64,000 bases of DNA from Acanthococcus lagerstroemiae (lineage: Eukaryota > Arthropoda > Insecta > Hemiptera > Eriococcidae), in contig CM063106.1 in assembly GCA_031841125.1 (NCBI GenBank), forward strand, positions 9,176,001-9,240,000, in the 5' to 3' direction. Positions 35,598 to 47,949 of this stretch are shown here, piece by piece. The notes beneath the pieces were generated by a model. It worked only from the letters and a program-made list of their open reading frames with translations. It had not been told where the DNA came from and did no database searches. The position numbers and the translations under genes were made by a program. The first letter of the stretch is position 1. Each line of letters starts with the position of its first letter.

Positions 35598-38105
35598 CTT
35601 CTTATCACCACCACTACACAAGAACTGACTCATGTTTTCAAAATAACACTCAGATCGACACAAATTCAAGTAGTAACGTAAACAATCGACCGCGCGCTAG
35701 TGTTCTCGTCTGCGGTCGCCGCAACAAGGCGCGTAAAAATTTCAATTCAAAATTTGTAAGTTAAAATATTTTATTACGTACTCGTTGGAATCTCCAATAT
35801 TATTTTGGAAAATTCTAAATTGAAATCGTACTTAACGCGTTGTTCTTACACATAGTACGTTTTAAACACGTAGGAATTTCTTGTTTTCACTTTTCACTTG
35901 GGTCATCGAGTGCCATAAAGTCACAATAAAACATATCTAGTATGTTTTGCAATAATGAAAAATAGAGAATCAGTCGACACAAGCGTTGGAATTTGACGAC
36001 GAAATTGCAATGGCCCTAAATATCATGTTGATCAGTTCGGACACTTTAATTCGGCCTACACTCGATCGCGATGACTGAATCCAGAACCGCGAGTTCGTAC
36101 TCGTGTACCTATTTCAAGTCTTCTTCGACTTTTTCACAGTTATTAGAGACCGCAGTCCGGCGTGGTGGTGGAAAATGACAGTGTGTAGAAGTGGGAAAGC
36201 CATACTAACCTGTCATATTATGTCCATACTGTTTCCGTAAATAGTATATAAACATGCATGTATTAGGTATAGATTACAAAAATGATCTCCCATACAGTAA
36301 TTTCCTTCCACATTACCTGTAGACAAATGCAGTACAGAACAAACTGAAAATTAAATTAAATTATGAGACATTATGCCAGTACTGCGACATCACCGCATTG
36401 TATTTATCTTTCCAGAAATTTTTGGAAATATAATCTGAGCAAAACGTTACGTGTGTTTATCCATAGCTTAAAGGACGAAATTAAGATTAAAGACTTAATG
36501 CTCTTAAAATGAATTTGCAATGCCACTAATGGGGTGTGTGTGTAATTTTCATACCGACTAAGTTTATGATAAAAACATCCAAAAGGTGTCCATTTTCACA
36601 GCAGCATTTATGTTTTGCGAAATGGCAAGAAAAATATGTAAAACGTATTGTAATAAAAAATGTTCATAAATGTATTTAAAATAATAATAATAATAGTAAT
36701 GGACAATAGATAGGTACGTTTATTCGTACGTCGCAATACATTACAAATACCAATGATCTATGAAGTGTTCACCAAATTTTGCTAGTTTCAAAGTAATAAA
36801 CGAATAGTGATATTCTCAACAAAATACCACAACATTATTTGCCTGATTGGTGAAAAAGAGTACATTGAATTCATGATGCAAAACCTTTATTTAACTTTAT
36901 TGAATACTACGATATGAAAATCATCTACCCGACAGTTTATTTATCGTGAATTAATATAATCAGACCGATTAGCAGTTTTTTTTATTTTTCTTTCTAATCT
37001 TATTAGCAGAGTATTCTTTCAAAAAGACTGTATACCTACAGTAACTTTTCTATATACATAACTGTTCATAAATGACTACCAAAATACTGCTAATTTCAAA
37101 ACAACACCAATATATGCGCAATAAGGATAGAAATGGGTGGCAAAAATTAGGGGTAGGATATGAGGATATACCCTTTCCCCTTAGACCCAGAGAATAGTAA
37201 AACTTGAACGCCTTTAACTAAAATTTAGGACCTGACACTGTTCAGTTCTGGTCGGAATTTGGGCAAACTGAAGGAAATACCTACATAGGATTTTCCAAAT
37301 CATGAATTTAACGCATCATAAATACTCGTGAAATATGTACTGTCGTCTTCATGGACTGTTAAGTGAACAGGAATTTGACAGTCGATGGACATATGTACAT
37401 GTGGTCAGCGGAGATGGTGTTGACACAAATGCGCACGTACAATACTGATTAGATACAAATGTCCATCCTTTTTCAACCTTCATGTCCACCCAAATTCCAA
37501 TCTATACTGTCCCCAAAAGTAATAATGCTAAATGACAAGCCCGTAATTTAGATGCGGAAGAGGAAGGGGCAAATAGCAGCAATCCGCCCACACCGAGGTA
37601 GACGGTTCATCCACTTCATTAGAAAGCAGGTGAAAACCCTGTTTGCTTCCTTTTGGCTTTTCTGCTGTTTTACAACTTGCCCTCTTTTGGGCCTGAAACT
37701 GAAATTTACAATTTTGCCTCAAATTGCCACCTCACTCTGGGAAAGTGGTCTCGCTGTGGGCCTGCTAAAACCATTAAAAGTTGACAGGAAAATGAGCAGA
37801 AACGTGTATGTAATAATGATCGCAATTACATTGACTTCATAGTTGACAAACAATCGTTTGACTTTGTTACAACGACCCACATGTTGCACTGACAGAGACA
37901 ATAATGGTCTCTTGTTTCCTGAAAATATTTTTTCAATCACAATTCTTTATCAACGAAAAGTATTACCCGATACATGACAGAAATGGTGATTTTGTTAGGT
38001 AGGTTCATAAAATCTAGCTTTCTCCCCTAAGAGTAAGCTGATTAGCAAATTAGCTTCGAATCAACATTTGGCATAACATGGTATTGACGATACTAGACAG
38101 CCTCA
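35598..38105. other. Probable amphiphysin promoter side, then no gene
   Basis: Bases 35600-36180 are CpG-richer (GACCGCGCGCTAG, GGTCGCCGC), as expected for a promoter upstream of the minus-strand exon. The remainder to 38105 is AT-rich without recognisable coding. Frame 37552-37842 has no known domain. Confidence 0.4.
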
Positions 38106-38349
38106 AAATCGTGGGGCCAGCCCGAATTCCGGCATCGGCGCCAGGTATACGCCAAATTTACCCTCGATTCTGGTGCAAATCGAGCACCAATCGAACACTG
38201 GCGCTCGATTGACGTCAGGCGCCATAGTCGGGCCAAATATACGCCGGCCCCAACTGGCCCGAAATTCCGGCAACAGCGTTTGTATGTATTTCAAGTGGGA
38301 AGACGCTAGCGGCCAAACCGGTGTAAATAAGACGCCAGCCCCACGATTT
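38106..38349. mobile_element. 244-bp GC-rich MITE
   Basis: The ends AAATCGTGGGGCCAGC and GCCAGCCCCACGATTT are inverted repeats. The interior is CpG-rich, unlike its surroundings. It contains a second copy of the subterminal phrase (CCCGAATTCCGGCATCGGCG versus CCCGAAATTCCGGCAACAGCG-like), TATACGCC twice, and the small inverted pair CTCGATT / AATCGAG. No coding. Confidence 0.7.
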
Positions 38350-39049
38350 CCAGGTGGGAGATGGACTAACTTCGTCGTAGCAATCCATCTCTTTTACTAG
38401 AAAGACAGATTTCAGGGCTACGAAGTGTCAGAAGGCAGATAATGCCATTGTCAGTCAATAGAACACCTATTGTCCGAAACTGAAACACTTCAACAAGTAT
38501 ACTTGCCCCAATTCAAACTAGAAATCCATTCGTGAATTCGACTATCTATAACACAGGAAACGAAATAATTACTATCACATTATTTATCTTTTTATTTTAA
38601 CGTAAAATTTAATAATGTAAAAAAGAAGTTAACATTCGGAGCTTTTACAATACAATTCTTCTAAGAAAATGAACACAATTTTTCCAGATCTAAAATATCA
38701 CTGGAAATACGAGAGCCATGAGATACATTGGCCATACCTTTTTAAGGTATTTCAAATTAATACAACTGTAAAATAACGATGAAAAGATGATTCAAACAAA
38801 TATAAAACGCTCAATAAGCCAATAGGAAAGTATAACAGAACTTCAGGAGGAGATAAACACTTTCGATACCGCGATTCAACAGGTTTGTCAGTTTACCATA
38901 AGTAATAAGATTCGATTTCAATCAACGTGAAACACATTGCTATTCAACTGAGTTACTTACAGCTTGGATTACAATCATTGTTGCTTAGCTAGGAACAATG
39001 TAATCATCGTCTGGTTTTCAATTCATACGTTTTTCAACGAAATCGATGT
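38350..39049 (-). other. Downstream flank and possible 3' UTR of GABP beta
   Basis: On the minus strand this follows the GABP beta stop codon. TTTATT on the plus strand at about 38588 is AATAAA on the minus strand, some 460 bp past the stop, a possible polyadenylation signal. Confidence 0.35.
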
Positions 39050-41589
39050 CTAATATTTACGAATAACATTTTCAGCCGGCATCTTCGACATTTTAATGCC
39101 TGACCTCGATAACATTTTTGTTAAATTAACAAGCTGTGTTTTGTACAACGCTGCCTCTCGTTCTTTCACTTCGTACCTGGATTTACATTCTTCGTATTTA
39201 GATTTGTACACGGTAGCTAACTGCATCGAGACCTCCAACTGCTTTTTTAGATCATTTAACAATTGGAATTTCTTTTTCAATTGCTCCTTCAGTTGGTTTA
39301 CCATAATCGTGTTACATTTTGTAACAGACGAGTTTTCAGGAGACATCGACTTCGAATTCACCTGTAACTAAAAAAATTGGTCAGGACTTTTCGATACTGA
39401 AACAGTTATAGTTAACCATCGTCACGATTGCTCAGCCCATTCTGTAATATTGAAGTTGAAATACTTACAATTTTCATATTCGCGCTGTTGATTTTGGTAT
39501 CCAATTTACCGAAAAGGGATGAACGATTGATGATCAACTTTTTATTTGTTGTCAAATTGACTAGTTGGGAAGCGTCGATCTTAATAATCTTCGCTTTAGG
39601 AACGTTATCTGTTTTAGTTACTTTCACATCATCGACTGAGTAGCTTGGCTTCTCGTCAACTTTCTTTCTTTTAACCGGAGGTACTTGAGCGGGCCGGATG
39701 GACGTGCTTGGAACATTTGCGAGTCTACGTACTATGCCGGGTTCAGTTTTCTTCAACGCAAGCTTTCCTGCTTCTAAAACGTGGTTTCAACGAATGAAAC
39801 AAGTGAAAACAGAAATGCATGAAAACGTAATACGTGCCCCAAACCTGCAAAAATCGTATCATATGGCAGGGGACCTGTGCGTGGCAGTGTGACATTCTTA
39901 GTTCCGTATTTGACCAAATGTAAAATTATAGATGGTGTTGGTGAGAAATATTTCTGGTAAGATGAAATTATTGACACACTGCCACATTGTTAGTATCCCT
40001 TTTCTATGTCATATTAGCGTCACACTTTGCAGATTGGACAAAAGTCAATTCTAATTCAATCACCAGTTAATACTGCCGTCTGCCCTCGTTTCACAGCACT
40101 CGCGATGATGGTCGACTGATCGACGGGAAGAAGTTTTATACCGTGCTGCTCAAACAATTCTATTGTAGCATCTATAATTCAACAATTACATACAGCGTAT
40201 ATCAAATAATCGCACTACATCAAGATGAGAAAACAAATATTAGTAAACATTTGTACGAAGTTTAACTAATGAAGCTATTACTTTGGTTGGCGGTGATCAT
40301 TCTGGTTTCAATTCCATGAATGGCTTTCTCAAGTATTGATGACTCGGGTGTCATTGCACTCTTATCTGTAAGAATTATAATTCAGAAAGTCATTTTGAAT
40401 TCCGAACGGATAATGATAATAGTTTAGATCGTTTGTTCATTCTGATTACCAGGAATAAATAACGCAGATAAAGGTTCGCCATCACGTTCTTCATCTTTTG
40501 CCAAAATGTTGTCGTAAACAAATAATTCAGACTCTGCTTCATGCTAAAATTGGAATTGTGGTTAACTTCGAAAGACTTGAAAGTGTACAAATGCTTCAAG
40601 CCTCCCACACAGGCATTCCGTATGTAGGTACTTACTCGTAACAATTTACACACGTCCGTATTATTTCGAGCACATGCCAGGTCCAGGGCTGTTTTACCAA
40701 ATTTATTCACCAATGTTCGATCAGCGCCTGCTTCTAATAGACTGCGGACAGTTTCTAAATTATTGTTTTCAGCAGCCCAGTGTAAAGCACTCATCATCAA
40801 CTGTTGACAAAATTGAAAAATTTGAAAATGCTATTACGAGAATGAATATGACATAGGCCATACTGCGTACGAGAAACACGATCAAATTAATGAAACTGGA
40901 CGTCTTACACAATCAACAGCATTCACATTGGCATTATGCTGGAGTAAATAAACGAGACAATCGATATGGCCGTGGTATGCGGCGATTTGCAGAGGGGTTC
41001 TGTTCATTTTTGTGGCTGCGTTAACGTGAGCTCTTGCACTGATCAGCATTTTCAATATTGACAAATGATTATAACGAACAGCGTAGTAAACTGGACTGCA
41101 ACCCAGCTGAGGACCAAAATATGGTAATTACTGTAATAGAACAAAAATGCACGATGCATGTTTACAAAAGGCTCATTACTTGATCGTTGATGAATACTGG
41201 AACGCCAGCTGCGATGAATTTACGAGCAAGTGTTTCATTTCCCAATTTTACTGCTTGTATCAGTAATTTACCGCAGCTAACAAGCTTGGCAACATCCGAT
41301 CTCGAGTAGGTCTGAAAATTGGCATTCAACTTCAATATTTCCTAGCTGTTTAGCGACACTAAATATGGGTCTTGGTGCTGTAAGTCTGATATCATCAGAC
41401 AGGGCCAGAAACAAAGAAAACTACAGCATTTTGAAATGATTGATTTTACAGCTTCAGTTAGAGCAATGTATAAAGGATTAGGCATGTATGGAGATCACCA
41501 TTTAATGGTTGCAGATCTTTGTTCCTAGTTCTTACCTTTTTCGAAGTTTTTCGTTCGGCATCGCTCAGGTTTGGTTTGTATGTTTCCAT
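39050..41589 (-). CDS. GABPB: GA-binding protein subunit beta (GABP beta), ten coding exons
   Basis: Exons on the minus strand: 41589-41536, 41311-41180, 41106-40909, 40800-40636, 40543-40450, 40365-40282, 40171-40074, 39953-39845, 39773-39469, 39367-39050. All junctions are GT..AG and phases close to give 518 residues, a little longer than vertebrate GABPB1. GABP beta is the ankyrin partner of the ETS factor GABP alpha in nuclear transcription (NRF-2 in vertebrates). Residues about 30-180 are ankyrin repeats: SPVYYAVRYNHLSILKMLIS, NRTPLQIAAYHGHIDCLVYL, and MSALHWAAENNNLETVRSLL, which is very close to the GABP beta block TALHWA-EHNHQEVVELL. A basic PPVKRKKVDEK is a likely nuclear signal. The last exon is a coiled coil (LKEQLKKKFQLLNDLKKQLE ... 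KEREAALYKTQLVNLTKM), matching the C-terminal dimerisation helix. The 40074 donor (GTATTA) is the weakest junction, chosen because it keeps phase. Confidence 0.9.
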
Positions 41590-42222
41590 CGTATTTTACA
41601 GCTAAATTCACTGCCATGCTAAACTATACAGAATATTTTGAACATTTCTCTCGTTTATTCATGCAGATGTGGTTCACAAATCTGAGATAACATTTATAAT
41701 ACGATTTACGCAAAGTCTGCAATCAAAATTAAAAAAAAAGAAAAAACCGGCATTACAGGATCCACTAAAAGGATATCGAATCACAGCTTCTGTTCATCAC
41801 GAGAATTGATAAGATTGAATCAGTACTAGATCGACCCTGCACACGGAGAAAAAATAAATAAAATAACCCTCGGACAGGGAGTTTTTCATTGATTCATATT
41901 GTACATCATCAGTGCAGGAAAATTGTAAAATCTAAAATTCTAAAATACAATATTCTTATCACTTTCAGCATGGTGAATTTTCAATTTTCATTGCAAATTG
42001 AAAATTGCAACTTTGAACTTTCACCAGTCAACTTGTTCAAGTTCAAGTCTATTTGCGTTCGTTTATATCAATTCTTATACATCGCCACAATTCATTCAAA
42101 ATTAAAACTAGAAGTATTTATTTACCTCAAAGGAAGTCTTGATCCTTGATCTACATAATATCGTTTAATCAATAGTTATAAAAATTAATTTAATACAAAT
42201 TAGCTTATACCTTGAAAGTTAC
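41590..42222. promoter_or_regulatory. Divergent promoter region between GABP beta and MIC13
   Basis: The two start codons face away from each other 633 bp apart, so both transcription starts must lie here or in an unseen 5' exon. No TATA box or clear ETS site was fixed by eye. The region is AT-rich, so it is not a classical CpG-island bidirectional promoter. Confidence 0.55.
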
Positions 42223-43597
42223 ATGGCAAGGATTCTCAGGTTAGATGCCTATTTTCATTTTTGTCAAAGGTTTTGAAGTATTATTTGTATGGAACTAGTT
42301 TGCTATAAGCGTCTACTGGTCTAATTGTAAAATTGGTTGATAACGGAAGATAGAGCTTACCGGTGTCATCAGTCAGTTATAAATTAAACTCCCTCATGTT
42401 TTAGGTTCGGTATCAAAGCTGGTCTATTCGGTGGGCTTGTCTACTATACTCGTAAAGTTGGAGTCTGGGATGATAGTGAGAGAACTTACCAAGTTGCTCG
42501 TGAAGCAGTTGCTTTTGGAGTACCATATTTGCAGCCTTTAGTAAGCAGGGTTGAAGATGAACTTCCAGTGCAGGTAAATATTTTAGATCTCATTGTTTCA
42601 ACCGGGGAATGATTTTGTGGTATTCTACGTTTACCTGTATTCTTTAGGGTTCTCGGAAAAGGAAATATCTTTTGCAGATTTGTTACAACTAGGCTGTATG
42701 AGATGTGTCTGATGTATTTTGTTAGTGATGACCTCTAGGTTCTTCGAAACAGAGTAATATATCTGGATCTTGTGTTAACGTTGTTGATAACTAATAGAAA
42801 GCTATCTTGCAGTGCTCTCAAGTTTCTGCGTATGTCTGTTTTTCCTAAACAGAGTGTTACTTGTATTTAGAGTTGAGAAAAACATGCCTGAAAAGTGAAC
42901 TGTATTAGTGTCTATTTTAGTGTCTTCTTGTCCTATCGATTCTTTTCATTTTTGAAAATTCGCTCATGCAGATTCCTTGTAACTCTGAAGTCAAACGAGA
43001 AATATTTGTAATTCATATAGCGTACCCTGGATTAATAACCTCATGGTCAGGCCGTAAAGTTATAATATTGACGTGACCTTTCGTGCGTAAGCCGCCAGGT
43101 AACGTATTACCAACTACGACAGAATTCTACCATACGACAATCACTTTACGAGGTTATTTGGATAAGGACTGGCGTATGACGAAACTCCCTCCCTCTCTGT
43201 GTGTATGTGTGTGTGTGGGGGGGGGGGGTACAAGATCAAAAATCTCAAGTGTCTAAGATAGGGCATTTTATGAAGTATGAAAATTCGAAGAACTCTGCCT
43301 ATTGCTTTTTCGCTGTCAAAAAATAAAAAACTTATCCGAACAATCTTTACCTCCTGCATGATTTACGTTCGTAACGTATATTTTTTCTGATAGATCCGAG
43401 ATTTACCTTCTACAGATGATATGAGCCGAACATTCACTACGTACTGGAACAAAGGAGTTACCACCTCAATAAAATTCATTTCTAACATACCGTGTACTCT
43501 TACTTGCTACGCCAATAAGGGTATCAAATATGTAACTAAAGAAATTCAACGAATGAAGAACGAATCTGATCCGCCCAGAAACCAGGAAACCAGTTGA
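42223..43597 (+). CDS. MIC13: MICOS complex subunit MIC13 (QIL1)
   Basis: Three exons: 42223-42239 (17 bp, ATG GCA AGG ATT CTC AG), 42405-42573, and 43394-43597. They join in phase to give 129 residues with a TGA stop; human MIC13 is 118. The protein starts MARILRFGIKAGLFGGLVYY, a single N-terminal membrane segment with glycine spacing, as expected for MIC13. It continues through AREAVAFGVPYLQPL to WNKGVTTSIKFISNIP and the C-terminal CYANKGIKYV block, equivalent to WNAGI...AREYSKEGWEYV in vertebrates. MIC13 bridges the two MICOS subcomplexes at crista junctions of the inner mitochondrial membrane. The tiny first exon was chosen because it alone supplies an in-phase ATG and a donor; its length makes it the least certain part. 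Confidence 0.85.
43190..43228. repeat. (TG)n and G-run microsatellite in/after MIC13 intron 2
   Basis: CTCTCTGTGTGTATGTGTGT is followed by a G-run. It lies inside intron 2 of MIC13 (42574-43393). Confidence 0.85.
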
Positions 43598-45110
43598 TTA
43601 TTACATTTATTTTTAGAAATACGTACATTCACATGAATTTGTTCGTAGCCTGATGGTATAATTGATGGAAGTACAAACTGACTTTGGTTTCAAATTTGAA
43701 ATACAAAACATACATTTTATACGTATGTATAGTGTTTAGCTGTAAATTTTGCTGTGACAGTATTAGTTCTAAAATCTGTACTTTCTGCTGTGAAGGAACC
43801 TATCTGATGAAGTGCAAAGGAAAATAATTTTTGAAAATGTGATTATATTTGATTACGCTTGTTAATATTTGGTAAATATCATGGCAAATAATTGTTTTCG
43901 AAATGTATTACAGTGCTTGCAAAATTTAGGATAAATATTAATTTTGTCATTTTTCCTGAATTTTTGAGCTTGGAAATATAGTGTTTGAGAGCCTTTTTCT
44001 TTGCTTGTCTAGTAAAATTTGTACGTTAATATTTTCAAGCCGGAATTTTGATGCTCAGCTCTGGTTGTGAGCCCCTGTAGCGGTTGGAATTCGCATACTG
44101 ATCGCACAAACCTATTTAATGGGTACAAAGTTCGCTCTTTAGCGTGAAAAAAAGTAATACTCGTATAAGAGATTTAGCCGTGGTAATTGCAAGCAGGTAT
44201 TTGCTGAAGAATGAGATACTTTGATCCAGAATAAAGCAACGGAAGTCATTGGCGAAACAGGTTTGGTAAAAGAAATTATCATCACAATTGACAGATAGGC
44301 ATCGAGGGAAATTTCTCACTTAAAAATTCGGAAACGAACACATTATGATCCGTGGTTCCATTCCTGAGATACGCGGACTGAAACCTCAGTTTTGGATCAA
44401 ATATAGAAAAGCGAGAGCTTCAAATCTGGGCTTCCTTTCTAAAGAGGCCCCGTCTAGGCAAGTAGGTAGGTACCCCCCCCCCCCCCCGCCAACGAGGCCT
44501 AAATCCAGCGAGTTGAATTTATATACTATCTGACATTATTCCATGGAAGAGCGGAGGGTGATTCTGCGGACTTTGACAGGTATGTCCGATCCACTAACCG
44601 CTGATTCATCAACAAAATATAAATCTCAAATGCAATATTGAATTTTTTTTGCAGCGAAGTCTGTACAAAGATGGGTAAGATTTGATTCCTCTTCAAAATT
44701 GGTGGAATCCCCAATCCCAGAATCGAGTCCAAATTTGGGAATAGGCGAAAAGTAAGAGCAAAGGCTAGTCCCTTTGCCGCCAAGTGTGATAAACACAAAA
44801 CCAAACGAGCGAAAACGGATTAGCTTCAAAAGATCAGATGATGTTCAGAATTCGGGAATCCCAAAACGCCAAACCAAGACAGAGCTGGATTAGCTTTTCA
44901 TTAGTGACTTAGTAAAATAGCAAAAATTAACGAATTCGCTAAGCTGATCTGCTCTGCGAATGGCTAAAAGCTAAAAGCTTGTCACCTCTGAAGCTCTGAT
45001 CCTGATCCTTTGTCCTGATCACAGTTTCTTAAAGCAAACAGTGTTGCCACAACCGACTACTTTCATACCTTCCAGCCTCGGTCCATCAGAGTGAGAACGT
45101 GAGAACAAAT
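43598..45110. other. MIC13 3' flank and intergenic DNA
   Basis: No gene recognised. Contains a long C-run at about 44471. Frames 44345-44533 and 44526-44829 are without known domains. Confidence 0.4.
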
Positions 45111-45172
45111 GAGGAGTTATCTGTCAAAAGGGCGTCCGTTCCATAAGAAATACTTTCTTTAGATAACTCCTC
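45111..45172. repeat. Hairpin mini-element, copy 2 (62 bp)
   Basis: Begins GAGGAGTTATCTGTCAAAAG and ends AGATAACTCCTC. The outer arms match copy 1 (4798-4868) and copy 3 (60865-60929), but the centre is different and less symmetric. AAAT stands on the left and AAATTT on the right. Confidence 0.8.
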
Positions 45173-45208
45173 AAATTTCTGTTGCAGTCTAGTAGGGCTC
45201 TATAGTTT

Positions 45209-45353
45209 CACATAGGTATGCTAGACCGCCATTTTGGTTCAGGTTTTGTTGCTACCAACCCTACCAACGCATTAAATACACAGCGTCGCGCGGTATCATT
45301 CGCTTTAGTTTTCGAAAAGCCGAACCAAAATGGCGGCCTAGGATACCCATGTG
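45209..45353. mobile_element. 145-bp MITE with about 35-bp inverted repeats
   Basis: The left arm holds GGTATGCTAGACCGCCATTT then TGGTTC. The right arm holds GAACCAAAATGGCGGCC then TAGGATACCCATGTG, its near-perfect inverse. The interior is GC-richer (CAGCGTCGCGCGG). Confidence 0.75.
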
Positions 45354-45649
45354 GAGCAAGGGAGCAACAGTGCTGCAAGTTTGTAGAATCCCAGCATCAA
45401 GGCAGCCAAATTTGGCCAAAACCAGTTGCTCATTGTCATTGGTAGACTGTTGTAAACATCATGAGCGTTTGGACGAAGTCAGCATGACGTAATATAATTT
45501 TCAAGAATATTGTCTCTACAAAGCGCAAAAATAATTTGCGCATACCTGGATACTAAAAATCGTGAGTGACCATTGTTGATCTCGCTAAACGTTGAATTGA
45601 ACTGTGCCTCTCATTCAAATGTGAATGTGATTGTTTGATGCTGTAAGAA
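45354..45649 (+). promoter_or_regulatory. Probable PA2G4 promoter and 5' UTR
   Basis: This is the 296 bp between the MITE and the PA2G4 start codon. No TATA box is obvious. The promoter role is inferred from position only. Confidence 0.35.
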
Positions 45650-47949
45650 ATGGCGGATTCGGAAGAACCGGAGAAAACGATTGCAGATGAATCAGTTGTG
45701 GGAAAATACGCCGCAGCTGCCGAAATTGCAAACCGTGAGTAGCTATATTTGATTTGGGAATGAAACCGTCCCATTTTGTCGCTTGTATAACAGATTCTTG
45801 CCGATGTTCTAATGGTAGCCCGAGAGCATGCATCTGTTGACGTTTCACAAAAAACACATTATATTAGCGTGATACGTCGACAGTAATTAGACATAAATCC
45901 TGTTATTTCGAGAAATTTGAGAGTTGAAAGATCTCTTATCAATCTTCTTGTTGAAATCCTTTGTACTACGTGTAATCACGGCATCGGTATTTTCATATGT
46001 ACACCGAATAGTATGGCTAAAATTTTGATGAATTGTCAACTCCAGGTGTATTGAAGCAAGTTATCGAGAAATGTGTTGATGGAGCTTCATGCCGTGCAAT
46101 ATCCGAGTTTGGGGATAAACTCATTGTGGATGAATGTGCTAAAGTGTTCAAGAAGGAGAAGGAGCTGAAAAGGGGTACGTAATTTCGTACACTATTAGGT
46201 GGTATCCATTAATATTTCAGGGAGTCATAACTTAACGTTTTATTTTTATTTCAGGAATTGCATTCCCCACTTGTATATCTGCTAATACTTGTATTTGTCA
46301 TTTCTCTCCAATTTTGACTGAACCAGATTATGTTTTGAAAAACGATGACGTTGTGAAAATGTAAGTTTTGACACTTTTTATGGATTTCATGCTTTATCCA
46401 GAAAGAAATATTATTATTGATTCGAATTTATAGAGATTTAGGAGCACATATCGATGGATTTATCGCTGTTGTCGCCCATACTATTATTGTCGGTGCCACT
46501 CCAGACAAGAAAATTACCGGTAGAAAGGCGGATGTTTTCCTGGCAGCTTACCATGCGTCACAAGCGGCCCTCAGATTACTCAAACCTAAAACTGATGTAT
46601 GTTTTAGTTTTCGAATAATGGTAAGTTTCCGTGGGTTACCGAACAGATTACTTACTTGTGTACGTGTATCTTCATTTTTGTAGAGTTACACGATAACTGA
46701 TACCGTTCAGAAGGTGTGCAAAGAATACGAATGCAAACCTATTGAAGGCATGTTAAGTCATCAGTTGAGTCAATTCCGTATCGATGGACAGAACACCATT
46801 ATCCAGAATCCTACGGAAGCTCAACGGAAAGAGCACGAGAAGTTCGAAATTGGCGAGTACGAAGTTTACGCCATGGACGTACTCGTAAGCACAGGAAGTG
46901 GAGTTGGACGGGAACAAGACGCGCGCGTTTCGATTTTCAAAAAGACCGACGAAATATATCAGCTGAAATTGAAAGCCTCGCGTATGTTTTACGCGGAGGT
47001 CGTGAAGAAATACGGTAGCATGCCCTTCAATTTGCGCAGCTTCGAAGATGAGAAACAAGCGAAACTTGGAGTAAGCGAATGCGTTAACCGTAAATTGTTG
47101 AATCCATTTTCAGTGTTGTATGAAAAGTCAGGTATGTACTGTATATTTCCCGTTAGAAAGGTGAATAATGATCCAGATTCAAATGACAAGAATGTTCCTA
47201 CTTATTATAGGTGAGATCGTAGTTCAGTTCAAGTTTACTGTGATGGTGTTCCCTAGTGGACCATCGAGAATAACAGGATTACCATTTGATGAATCGATGT
47301 TCGAATCTGAACATTCAATACAGGACCCTGAGCTGAAGGTTGGTATTCCTTGATCAGATTTTCAGCAAACTTTTTCTCAATGGTCTTAAATACGAAACAA
47401 AGAAAGACTTGTATGCTGACTAGATGTGTAAAAATATTCGTTTATTGGGTTGTTTCTTTGTAAATTTCAGTATAATTTATGATATACCGCGTACGTGTTC
47501 AGAAAAACACTAATAAATTTGAGGGTGCATGCAGAAAGTTGTGAGGCCGATTTTTTTGAAGTGACAGACTATCTTAACCAACATCCTGTGTGTCGATTAG
47601 CGTAGTAATTTTAGTTTTTGCTAGGAGAATGTGATACATTTGGAATCTCCAAAGTTTATTTTGATGTACTTGAGTGTTCTTTAACAGTTGGACTTTGGAA
47701 AAGGTCTTGAGAAGGCTGATTTTGTCGTTTTTATTACCTTACTTCTGACGTACTGATCTGTTTTTCTTAATGTTCCAGGTATTACTTTTGTCTTCGTTGA
47801 AACATAAGAGTACGAAAAAGAAGAGAAAACCGCCGGCAAATAATACGGCCAAGAATGAAAAAACTTCTGCCGCTGACGTTCTAAGCAACAATGTTGAGAA
47901 AATGGATATTGATTCGGACACGAAAATGGAGGTGGAACAAACCGCGTGA
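45650..47949 (+). CDS. PA2G4: Proliferation-associated protein 2G4 (EBP1 homologue), seven coding exons
   Basis: Exons 45650-45734, 46046-46174, 46255-46360, 46434-46596, 46684-47131, 47211-47338 and 47779-47949 join in phase to 409 residues; human PA2G4 has 394. PA2G4 is an M24 (methionine aminopeptidase) fold protein that has lost peptidase activity and acts in ribosome biogenesis, translation and growth signalling, in nucleolus and cytoplasm. Diagnostic blocks are [74 protein letters not shown], and [16 protein letters not shown]. The C-terminal tail is lysine-rich ([14 protein letters not shown]), as in EBP1, where it contributes RNA binding and nucleolar targeting. The acidic ending carries [15 protein letters not shown]. 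Intron 6 is the longest (440 bp). Gene and start are secure. Confidence 0.95.
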
